In this document: piece after piece, positions 1 through 5,607 of the stretch
Layout: every line of letters starts with the position of its first letter
Numbering within the stretch: position 1 is the stretch's first letter
Assembly (NCBI GenBank): GCA_003488145.1
Contig: DNMQ01000150.1
Span: 1 to 5,806 of the forward strand
Direction: 5' to 3'
Length of the DNA stretch: 5,806 nt
Source of the DNA: Pseudomonas sp.
GTDB lineage: Bacteria; Pseudomonadota; Gammaproteobacteria; Pseudomonadales; Pseudomonadaceae
The notes under the pieces: generated by a model
What the model saw: the letters and a program-made list of their open reading frames with translations, nothing else
What the model was told of the DNA's origin: nothing
Database searches by the model: none
Program-made: the position numbers and the translations under genes

Positions 1-546
1 CACCTGCTCGAACGCGAGCCGCAATTGGCCGGGCTGATTGCGCTGGATCTGGAACCCAAGCGTCTGGTGCGCGTTCGGGAAAACCTCGAGCGTCTGCATT
101 TACAGGCCGAACTGGTCGCTGACGACGCCCGCGCCACCGAGCGCTGGTGGGACGGCAAGCCGTTCCAGCGCATCCTGCTCGACGCACCCTGTTCGGCCAC
201 CGGCGTGATCCGCCGCCATCCGGACATCAAGCTGACGCGCCAGGCCGATGACATCGCCCCCCTTGCCGCGCTGCAGGGCGAGATGCTCGATGCGCTGTGG
301 CCGACCCTGGACGTCGGCGGCATCCTGCTCTATGCCACCTGCTCGGTGCTGCCGACCGAGAACCGCGAGGTGATCGGCGCCTTCCTCGAACGCACGCCCG
401 GCGCGCGCGAACTGGACCTCCCGAGCGGCTTCGGCCTGCAGCAGCCGCATGGTCGCCAGCTGCTGCCGCAGGAGAGCGGCCACGACGGCTTCTACTATGC
501 CAAGCTGATCAAGATCGCGGCGCAGCCACGTGGTGTCAGTGGGTGA
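1..546 (+). CDS. rsmB: 16S rRNA (cytosine-967 C5)-methyltransferase RsmB, 3' part
   Basis: This is the C-terminal 181 residues of RsmB (Sun/Fmu), a cytoplasmic SAM-dependent enzyme that makes m5C967 in 16S rRNA. The reading frame is open from base 1, so the 5' end lies outside the window; against a usual length near 430 residues, roughly 250 are missing, including the NusB-like RNA-binding domain. Numbering from the first visible codon, ALDLEPKR (14-21) is the SAM-ribose acidic motif, [10 protein letters not shown] (59-68) is motif IV with Cys64, and [11 protein letters not shown] (111-121) is motif VI with Cys114, the expected nucleophile. Cys64 would help release the product. The tail [16 protein letters not shown] (154-169) is the typical end of the family. 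In Pseudomonas the gene usually follows def and fmt. It ends 75 bases before trkA with no terminator seen between, so co-transcription is likely. The methyltransferase family is certain; RsmB rather than RsmF rests on the motifs and the trkA neighbour. Confidence 0.95.
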   Translation, partial: HLLEREPQLAGLIALDLEPKRLVRVRENLERLHLQAELVADDARATERWWDGKPFQRILLDAPCSATGVIRRHPDIKLTRQADDIAPLAALQGEMLDALWPTLDVGGILLYATCSVLPTENREVIGAFLERTPGARELDLPSGFGLQQPHGRQLLPQESGHDGFYYAKLIKIAAQPRGVSG

Positions 547-609
547 GTCGAAATCCCGGCGCAGTGCGCGCGGGCCCAACATGGAAGCGGCGGCAAACAT
601 CCGCCTTTC

Positions 610-614
610 AGGAG
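610..614 (+). promoter_or_regulatory. Ribosome binding site of trkA
   Basis: AGGAG lies 7 bases before the GTG at 622. It decides the start: the GTG gives an N-terminus ([13 protein letters not shown]) that begins directly with the first strand of the Rossmann fold, as in known TrkA proteins. Confidence 0.8.
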
Positions 615-621
615 TGATCGC

Positions 622-1995
622 GTGAAGATCATCATTCTCGGCGCCGGCCAGGTCGGCGGTACCCTCGCCGAACACCTCGCCAGCGAAGCCAACGACATCA
701 CCGTGGTCGACACCGACGGCGACCGCCTGCGCGATCTCGGCGATCGTCTGGACATCCGCACCATCCAGGGCCGCGGCTCGTTTCCGACGGTGCTGCGCCA
801 GGCCGGCGCAGACGACGCCGACATGCTGGTGGCGGTGACCAACAGCGATGAGACCAACATGGTCGCCTGCCAGGTCGCTTACACCCTGTTCCATACGCCG
901 ACCAAGATCGCCCGCGTGCGCGAAGCGGCCTACCTGGTGCGCTCCGGCCTGTTCGCCAACGAGGCGATCCCGGTCGACGTGCTGATCAGCCCGGAACAGG
1001 TGGTCACCAACTACATCAAGCGCCTGATCGAACATCCCGGCTCGCTGCAGGTGATCGACTTCGCCGAAGGCAAGGCACAGCTGGTGGCGGTGCGCGCCTA
1101 CTACGGCGGTCCGCTGGTCGGCCAGGAGCTGCGCCAGCTGCGCCGCCACATGCCCAACGTCGATACCCGCGTGGCCGCCATCTTCCGTCGCAACCAGGCC
1201 ATCCTGCCCCGTGGCGACACGGTGATCGAGGCCGATGACGAGGTGTTCTTCATCGCCGCCAGGGGCCATATCCGCGCCGTGATGAGCGAGATGCGCCGCC
1301 TCGACGAGAACTACAAGCGCATCGTCATCGCCGGTGGCGGCCACATCGGCGAGCGGCTGGCCGAAGCGATCGAGAGCCGTTACCAAGTGAAGATCATCGA
1401 GATGAACCCGGCGCGCTGTCGCTACCTGTCGGACACGCTGGACAGCACGATCATCCTGCAGGGCAGCGCTTCCGACCGCGACCTGCTGGTCGAGGAGAAC
1501 ATCAGCGAGGCGGACGTGTTCCTCGCCCTGACCAACGACGACGAGGCCAACATCATGTCGTCGCTGCTGGCCAAGCGCCTGGGCGCGCGCAAGGTGATGT
1601 GCATCATCAACAACCCGGCCTACGTCGATCTGGTTCAGGGTGGCGAGATCGACATCGCCATCAGTCCGCAGCTGGCCACCATCGGCACCCTGCTGACCCA
1701 CGTACGCCGCGGCGACATCGTCAGCGCCCACTCGCTGCGCCGTGGCGCGGCCGAAGCCATCGAGGTGATCGCCCATGGCGATCCGCGTTCGAGCAAGGTG
1801 ATCGGGCGCCCCATCGAGCAGATCGCGCTGCCCCCGGGTACCACCATCGGCGCGGTGATTCGCGACGACCAGGTGCTGATCGCCCATGACGACACACGGA
1901 TCGAGTCCGGCGATCACGTCATCCTGTTCCTCGTCGACAAGAAGCACATTCGCGACGTCGAGCGCCTGTTCCAGGCCGGCCTGACCTTCTTCTAG
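622..1995 (+). CDS. trkA: Trk potassium uptake system NAD-binding regulatory protein TrkA
   Basis: TrkA is the cytoplasmic, membrane-associated regulatory subunit of Trk, a constitutive K+ uptake system. It binds NAD(H) and gates the TrkH/TrkG channel subunits. The 457-residue product is almost exactly the length of E. coli TrkA and shows the duplicated RCK layout. The first RCK_N (about 1-123) has GAGQVG at 7-12 and Asp30 closing the second strand. RCK_C1 spans about 143-227. The second RCK_N (about 232-350) has GGGHIG at 238-243 and Glu260 at the equivalent strand end. RCK_C2 spans about 372-453. Both nucleotide loops look intact. The start is GTG, supported by AGGAG 7 bases upstream. The gene follows rsmB by 75 bases and is closed by a strong intrinsic terminator, so it is probably the last gene of the rsmB operon. 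No TrkH/TrkG gene is in the window, which is usual because the channel subunits are encoded elsewhere. Confidence 0.97.
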   Translation: MKIIILGAGQVGGTLAEHLASEANDITVVDTDGDRLRDLGDRLDIRTIQGRGSFPTVLRQAGADDADMLVAVTNSDETNMVACQVAYTLFHTPTKIARVREAAYLVRSGLFANEAIPVDVLISPEQVVTNYIKRLIEHPGSLQVIDFAEGKAQLVAVRAYYGGPLVGQELRQLRRHMPNVDTRVAAIFRRNQAILPRGDTVIEADDEVFFIAARGHIRAVMSEMRRLDENYKRIVIAGGGHIGERLAEAIESRYQVKIIEMNPARCRYLSDTLDSTIILQGSASDRDLLVEENISEADVFLALTNDDEANIMSSLLAKRLGARKVMCIINNPAYVDLVQGGEIDIAISPQLATIGTLLTHVRRGDIVSAHSLRRGAAEAIEVIAHGDPRSSKVIGRPIEQIALPPGTTIGAVIRDDQVLIAHDDTRIESGDHVILFLVDKKHIRDVERLFQAGLTFF

Positions 1996-2015
1996 CGATC
2001 ATTGCGACTGCATGG

Positions 2016-2049
2016 ACGGCCCGCCACTCGGCGGGCCGTTTCGTTTTTT
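2016..2049 (+). terminator. Rho-independent terminator after trkA
   Basis: A perfect 10-bp stem, ACGGCCCGCC (2016-2025) with GGCGGGCCGT (2030-2039), closes an ACTC loop. It is followed by T-rich sequence ending in six consecutive T (2044-2049). It begins 20 bases after the trkA stop. It should separate the rsmB-trkA unit from the ehu genes, so the latter need their own promoter. Confidence 0.93.
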
Positions 2050-2288
2050 CAATTACCCACGACTCCCGGCCCGATCAGCTGGAATAGACGGCATTCCCAC
2101 CGATCGCCTCCATTCGATCCCGATGCCCTCCGATTTCCATTTTATGGCCAGCTTTTGTACCCTCCTGGCTTGCCGCCCGTGCGGCCTGACGATTGAGCCA
2201 CGCTATCATCGCTCGGTTTCACCGCACCATCGTCGTCAGAAGAGTCCCTACATGAGCTCGAGCAGTTTGCCCCTCCTAGACAAATAAC

Positions 2289-2306
2289 GATCCGATTCCT
2301 CGGGTC
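2289..2306 (+). repeat. Inverted repeat in the ehuB leader
   Basis: GATCCGA (2289-2295) and TCGGGTC (2300-2306) can pair over 7 bp with one G-U, around a TTCC loop. It sits 12 bases before the ehuB Shine-Dalgarno. It has no following T-tract, so it is not a terminator by itself. It could be an operator half-site pair or a 5'-UTR stem. The function is inference, and chance is possible. Confidence 0.35.
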
Positions 2307-2318
2307 TCTACAAGGAAC

Positions 2319-2323
2319 AGGAG
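2319..2323 (+). promoter_or_regulatory. Ribosome binding site of ehuB
   Basis: AGGAG lies 7 bases before the ATG at 2331. A second purine-rich AAGGA lies at 2312-2316. The strong site fits a binding protein made in excess over its transporter. Confidence 0.8.
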
Positions 2324-2330
2324 AAACTCC

Positions 2331-3188
2331 ATGAGGAACAGCACCATCCCGACACGCTCCCGCCGGCTGCTGATCGGCTGCGCCGCCCTGGCCAGCATCG
2401 GTTTCGCCAGCCTGACGCAGGCCGATACCCTGGAAGACATCAAGGACAGCAGCAGCGTCCGCATCGGCTACGCCAATGAAACCCCCTTCGCCTACACCGC
2501 TCTCGACGGAAGCGTCACCGGCGAATCGCCAGAGATCGTGCGCAAGGTGTTCGAGCGCATGCAGATCGACACCATCAAACCGGTACTGACCGAGTGGGGC
2601 TCGCTGATCCCCGGCCTGCGCGCCGGGCGCTTCGACCTCATCGCAGCGGGCATGTACATCACCCCTGAACGCTGCAAGCAGGTGCTGTTCACCGACCCGC
2701 ACTACCGCCTGCTCGACACCCTGCTGGTGGCCGAAGGCAACCCGAAGAACCTGCGCAGCTACGAAGACATCGCCAACAACCCAGACGTGAAGATCGCCAT
2801 CATGTCCGGCACGGTGAACCTCGGTTATGCGCGCAAGGCCGGCATCAAGGATTCGCAGATTCTGCAGGTCCCGGATACCACCTCGCAGCTGCAGGCCGTG
2901 CGCGGTGGTCGCGCCGATGCCGCCATCGGCACCCAGCTGACCATGAAGGGGCTGGCGGACAAGGCCGGTGACGATGTCGAGGCCATCGCCGACTTCAAGG
3001 ACGATCCAGCCCGTGCCGGTTATGGCGCGCTGGCCTTCCGTCCGCAGGACAAGGCGCTGCGTGACGCGGTCAATGCCGAGCTCAAGCAGTGGCTGGGCAG
3101 CGAGGAGCATCTGAAGACCATCGAGCCATTCGGCTTCGATCGCTCCAACATCACCGACAAGACTGCCGCCGAGCTCTGCGGCGCCTGA
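2331..3188 (+). CDS. ehuB: Ectoine/hydroxyectoine ABC transporter, periplasmic binding protein EhuB
   Basis: This 285-residue family-3 solute-binding protein captures the ligand in the periplasm and delivers it to EhuCD. The N-terminus has a basic segment (RSRR, 9-12), a hydrophobic core (about 13-29) and a likely signal peptidase I site after SLTQA (27-31), leaving a mature protein of about 254 residues. Family stretches include NETPFAY (49-55), GESPEI (64-69), a GSLIPGLRAGRFD-type motif (90-102) and GMYITPERC (107-115). Aligned by recall to the Sinorhizobium meliloti EhuB site (Glu21, Phe24, Tyr60, Phe80, Arg85), a constant offset of 29 gives Glu50, Phe53, Trp89, Tyr109 and Arg114. The acidic, aromatic and basic positions are therefore kept, with two ring swaps. 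The start is supported by AGGAG at 7 bases. The gene heads a B-C-D-A cluster, with 121 bases before ehuC. A related amino-acid-type ligand cannot be excluded from sequence alone. Confidence 0.87.
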   Translation: MRNSTIPTRSRRLLIGCAALASIGFASLTQADTLEDIKDSSSVRIGYANETPFAYTALDGSVTGESPEIVRKVFERMQIDTIKPVLTEWGSLIPGLRAGRFDLIAAGMYITPERCKQVLFTDPHYRLLDTLLVAEGNPKNLRSYEDIANNPDVKIAIMSGTVNLGYARKAGIKDSQILQVPDTTSQLQAVRGGRADAAIGTQLTMKGLADKAGDDVEAIADFKDDPARAGYGALAFRPQDKALRDAVNAELKQWLGSEEHLKTIEPFGFDRSNITDKTAAELCGA

Positions 3189-3250
3189 AGCCCGTCGGGG
3201 CGGCTGGTTGGCGCAGCCGGCCTGCTGTCCCGCCTGTGAACGCTGACCAA

Positions 3251-3274
3251 GGCTGCGCCGCTGTTTGCGCAGCC
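3251..3274 (+). repeat. Stem-loop in the ehuB-ehuC spacer
   Basis: A perfect 8-bp inverted repeat, GGCTGCGC (3251-3258) and GCGCAGCC (3267-3274), closes an 8-base loop. A weaker hairpin upstream (CGGCTG 3201-3206 with CAGCCG 3214-3219) shares the right-arm sequence GCGCAGCC (3211-3218). No T-tract follows, so a full terminator is unlikely. Such hairpins after a binding-protein gene commonly stabilise the upstream mRNA or cause partial termination. That role here is inference. Confidence 0.6.
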
Positions 3275-3281
3275 TCGCTCA

Positions 3282-3305
3282 GCGCTCCGGAAAACCGGAT
3301 AGCGC
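3282..3305 (+). repeat. Stem-loop immediately upstream of the ehuC start
   Basis: GCGCTCCGG (3282-3290) can pair with CCGGATAGCGC (3295-3305) around an AAAA loop, with a two-base bulge in the right arm. It ends 4 bases before the ehuC ATG and covers the place where a Shine-Dalgarno would lie. It may therefore lower ehuC translation relative to ehuB. The effect is inference. Confidence 0.5.
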
Positions 3306-3309
3306 CATC

Positions 3310-3969
3310 ATGATCGAACTGCTTCCTCTGCTGCTGCAGGGTGCCTGGGTCACCGTGAAGGTGACGTTCTTCGGCTCCCTGCTGGCCATCACCTGCGCGC
3401 TGATTGCCGCGCTGGCCCGGCTTTCGCCAGTGGCGCCATTGCGCTGGCTGGCCATCACCTACATCGAGGTCTTCCGCGGCTCGTCGCTGCTGGTGCAGCT
3501 GTTCTGGCTGTACTTCGTGCTGCCGATGCCACCGTTCAATGTCGAAATGAGTGCCTTCGCCGTGGCAGTGGTCGGCCTGGGTCTGAACATCGGTGCCTAT
3601 GGGGCCGAGGTGCTGCGCGGCGCGATCCGCTCGGTGCACCAGGGCCAGCACGAAGCCTGCCAGGCGCTGAACATGACGCCGCTGACACGCATGCGCCGAA
3701 TCATCCTGCCGCAGGCCTTGCTCGCGGCAATTCCGCCCGGCACCAATCTGCTGATCGAGTTGCTGAAGAACACTTCGCTGGTGTCGCTGATCACCCTCTC
3801 GGACCTGGCCTTCCGCGCCCGCCAGCTGGATCAGGCGACGCTGATGACCATGGAGATCTTCGGCCTGGCGCTGGTGATCTACTTCGTCCTGGCCCAGGCG
3901 ATCAACTTCGGCATGCGCCAGCTGGAACGCCGGCTGGCCCGCGGGCGGATGCGCGGAGGCCTGTCATGA
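3310..3969 (+). CDS. ehuC: Ectoine/hydroxyectoine ABC transporter permease EhuC
   Basis: This is an inner-membrane permease of the polar amino acid (HisMQ/GlnP) type, expected to pair with EhuD to form the channel. The 219-residue product has about five hydrophobic segments (near 12-35, 58-76, 81-102, 135-165 and 181-201). Family motifs are IEVFRGSSLLVQLFW (52-66) and the ATPase-coupling EAA loop, EACQALNM (115-122) through IILPQA (131-136). The usually conserved Gly of that loop is Asn121. I chose the ATG at 3310, giving MIELLPLLLQGAWVT, because it matches the compact N-terminus of the family. A TTG at 3265 would add 15 polar residues, and its region overlaps the two spacer hairpins. No strong Shine-Dalgarno precedes the ATG; only GGAT at 3297-3300 is close, inside a predicted stem. 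The stop overlaps the ehuD start by ATGA. The assignment to EhuC rather than another PAAT permease rests on the linked EhuB. Confidence 0.87.
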   Translation: MIELLPLLLQGAWVTVKVTFFGSLLAITCALIAALARLSPVAPLRWLAITYIEVFRGSSLLVQLFWLYFVLPMPPFNVEMSAFAVAVVGLGLNIGAYGAEVLRGAIRSVHQGQHEACQALNMTPLTRMRRIILPQALLAAIPPGTNLLIELLKNTSLVSLITLSDLAFRARQLDQATLMTMEIFGLALVIYFVLAQAINFGMRQLERRLARGRMRGGLS

Positions 3970-4625
3970 ATTTCTTCGACTGGCAGTTCGCCCGCGAGAT
4001 CCTGCCGCGCCTGCTGGATGCCTCGCTGACCACCATCGGCATCGCCCTGGCCGGTTTCGCCATTGCCGTGGTGCTCGGTTTGTTCCTCGCCATTGGCCGC
4101 CGCAGCCGCCTGCGCTGGCTATCCTGGCCGATCACCGGGCTGATCGAGTTCATCCGCAGCACACCGCTGCTGATTCAGGTGTACTTCCTTTTCTACGTGT
4201 TCCCCAACTACGGCCTCAACCTCAGCGCGATGCAGGCGGGCATCATCGGTATCGCCCTGCACTACGCCTGCTACACCGCCGAGGTGTACCGCGCCGGCCT
4301 GGACGCGGTACCCCGTTCGCAATGGGAAGCCGTCACCGCGCTGAACATGAAGCCCTGGACGGCCTACCGCGACGTGATCCTGCCGCAGGCGCTGCGCCCG
4401 GTGCTGCCGGCGCTGGGCAACTACCTGATCTCGATCCTCAAGGACACGCCAGTGCTGTCGGCGATCACCGTGGTGGAAATCATGCAGCGGGCCAAGAACA
4501 TCGGCTCCGAGAGTTTCCGCTATCTGGAGCCGATCACCATGGTCGGCCTGTTCTTTCTCATTCTCAGCCTCGGCCTCGCCTGGTGCGTGCGCCGTCTGGA
4601 AAACCGCATGGAGCTGGCCCGATGA
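3966..4625 (+). CDS. ehuD: Ectoine/hydroxyectoine ABC transporter permease EhuD
   Basis: This is the second inner-membrane permease and the likely heterodimer partner of EhuC. It has 219 residues, the same length as EhuC, with hydrophobic segments near 18-44, 64-84, 88-106, 137-168 and 186-207. The motif IEFIRSTPLLIQVYFLFYVFP (60-80) is typical of PAAT permeases. The coupling loop is EAVTALNM (121-128) through VILPQAL (137-143), again with Asn (127) where Gly is usual. The C-terminal LENRM is common in HisM-type proteins. The ATG overlaps the ehuC stop (ATGA, 3966-3969), and GGAGG at 3955-3959 lies 6 bases upstream, so translational coupling is likely. Its stop in turn overlaps the ehuA start. 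The permease family is certain; the C versus D naming follows gene order and motif style. Confidence 0.87.
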   Translation: MNFFDWQFAREILPRLLDASLTTIGIALAGFAIAVVLGLFLAIGRRSRLRWLSWPITGLIEFIRSTPLLIQVYFLFYVFPNYGLNLSAMQAGIIGIALHYACYTAEVYRAGLDAVPRSQWEAVTALNMKPWTAYRDVILPQALRPVLPALGNYLISILKDTPVLSAITVVEIMQRAKNIGSESFRYLEPITMVGLFFLILSLGLAWCVRRLENRMELAR

Positions 4626-5458
4626 ATACGCTGATGCAGTCCACGGACACCCTGAACCCGACGCCGCAACAGCCGGAGCAGGCGCAACCTTTGGTGCGCT
4701 TCGCCGGCGTGACCAAGCGCTACGGTGAACTGACCGTGCTCGACGGGCTCGACCTGCAGATCGAGGAAGGCGAGAAGGTCGCGATCATCGGCCCCAGCGG
4801 CTCGGGCAAATCCACCCTGTTGCGGGTGCTGATGACCCTGGAAGGCATTGACGAGGGCGTGATCGAGGTCGACGGCGAGCCGCTGACGCACATGCCCGAC
4901 GCCAGCGGCCAGTTGGTCCCGGCCAATGCCCGTCACCTGCGACGTGTGCGTGGCAAGGTCGGCATGGTGTTCCAGAGCTTCAACCTGTTCCCGCACATGA
5001 ACGCGTTGCAGAACGTCATGGAAGCGCCGGTACAGGTGCTCGGGCTGAGCAAGCGCGAGGCCCGCGAGCGGGCAGAGGAGCTGCTGGCCATGGTCGGCCT
5101 GGAGGACAAGCTGGAGCACTTCCCGGCGCAACTCTCCGGCGGTCAGCAACAGCGCGTGGCGATTGCCCGCGCACTGGCGATGCGGCCGAAGGTGATGCTG
5201 TTCGACGAAGTGACCTCGGCGCTGGACCCGGAGCTCTGCGGCGAAGTGCTCAACGTCATCCGCCGCCTCGGCGAGGCGCACAACCTGACGATGCTGATGG
5301 TGACCCACCAGATGGGCTTTGCCCGTGAGTTCGCCGATCGGGTGTGCTTCTTCCATCAGGGCCGGATTCACGAACAGGGCAGCCCGGACGAGCTGTTCAA
5401 CAACCCGCGCGAGGAACGCACCCGGGAGTTTCTCAGCGCGGTCAACGAGGCCCACTGA
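4622..5458 (+). CDS. ehuA: Ectoine/hydroxyectoine ABC transporter ATP-binding protein EhuA
   Basis: This is the cytoplasmic ATPase that powers the EhuCD importer as a dimer. The 278 residues hold all ABC motifs in order: Walker A GPSGSGKST (57-65), Q-loop Gln118 in MVFQSFNLF, signature LSGGQQQR (171-178), Walker B VMLFDE (191-196) with catalytic Glu196, D-loop SALD (199-202) and switch His229. The residue after the catalytic Glu is Val (DEVTSALDP) rather than the more common Pro. About 17 extra residues between the second strand and the Q-loop (near 89-105) resemble the insertion of HisP-type ATPases. The first 23 residues are a polar, Gln/Pro-rich tail before the domain begins at LVRFAGVTKRYG. 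The ATG at 4622 overlaps the ehuD stop (ATGA), with GGAG at 4610-4613. The frame is open further upstream inside ehuD, but that part is a shadow. No terminator is evident downstream. Confidence 0.9.
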   Translation: MNTLMQSTDTLNPTPQQPEQAQPLVRFAGVTKRYGELTVLDGLDLQIEEGEKVAIIGPSGSGKSTLLRVLMTLEGIDEGVIEVDGEPLTHMPDASGQLVPANARHLRRVRGKVGMVFQSFNLFPHMNALQNVMEAPVQVLGLSKREARERAEELLAMVGLEDKLEHFPAQLSGGQQQRVAIARALAMRPKVMLFDEVTSALDPELCGEVLNVIRRLGEAHNLTMLMVTHQMGFAREFADRVCFFHQGRIHEQGSPDELFNNPREERTREFLSAVNEAH

Positions 5459-5538
5459 GCCGCTTGCAACCCAGCCCACACCAAGACGGCGAAAGCCCCG
5501 GCAACAACAGCTAAGACCAATGGCGTATGCTGCCGCTA

Positions 5539-5566
5539 TTGCCCGGCGGCGGCGATGCACTAAAGT
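5539..5566 (+). promoter_or_regulatory. Weak candidate sigma-70 promoter for the TPR gene
   Basis: TTGCCC (5539-5544) and TAAAGT (5561-5566) are separated by 16 bases. Each matches four of six consensus positions. The -10 lies 41 bases before the ATG at 5608. The pair is plausible because this gene would have needed its own promoter after the trkA terminator, but the match is only fair. Confidence 0.35.
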
Positions 5567-5607
5567 GAGGAAACGCCCCGGAGCGCTGCACCGAAAAGGT
5601 CTTCAAG

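Larger units (their letters stand above)
2050..2330. other. Intergenic region between trkA terminator and ehuB
   Basis: This stretch is visibly less GC-rich than the flanking genes and holds no convincing gene. It should contain the ehu promoter, but I could not find a well-spaced sigma-70 pair. TATCAT at 2204-2209 is a reasonable -10 hexamer without a matching -35, and no good -24/-12 sigma-54 site is seen. Visible elements are a 5-bp hairpin, GCCGC-CCGT-GCGGC (2172-2185), the palindrome CCATTTTATGG (2136-2146), an 11-codon ATG reading frame (2252-2287) preceded by a weak AGAAGAG, and a 7-bp dyad at 2289-2306. The mini-ORF encodes MSSSSLPLLDK and could be a leader peptide, a gene remnant or chance. 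Confidence 0.6.

Noticed and set aside
100..1947. A 615-codon open frame on the minus strand
   Set aside because: It is antisense to rsmB and trkA, both with clear family motifs. Its composition (rich in Asp, Val, His, Gln, Ala) is the usual shadow of a GC-rich gene, and it spans the intergenic junction without any domain.
2166..2184. TGGC...GTGC resembling a sigma-54 -24/-12 promoter
   Set aside because: The base pair 12 positions after the GG is GT rather than the required GC, and the sequence is better explained as part of a small hairpin.
2370..2381. Lipobox-like LIGC at EhuB residues 14-17
   Set aside because: Only a few hydrophobic residues separate it from the RSRR segment, too short for a lipoprotein signal core. 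A normal signal peptidase I site follows near residue 31.
2142..3110. A 322-codon open frame on the minus strand
   Set aside because: It is antisense to ehuB with shadow-type composition and no recognisable motif.
3265..3309. TTG start giving EhuC 15 more residues
   Set aside because: The added residues are polar and unlike permease N-termini, the region is taken up by hairpins, and no well-spaced Shine-Dalgarno precedes the TTG.
4322..4621. In-frame upstream extension of ehuA
   Set aside because: It lies wholly inside ehuD in another frame. ABC homology begins after 4622, and the ATGA overlap with GGAG marks the true start.
5492..5502. AAAGCCCCGGC, like one arm of a Pseudomonas terminator
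   Set aside because: No matching GCCGGGGC arm occurs nearby on either side, so no stem can form.
4520..5560. A 346-codon open frame on the minus strand
   Set aside because: It is antisense to ehuA, His/Leu/Arg-rich and low in complexity, as expected for the complement of a GC-rich gene.
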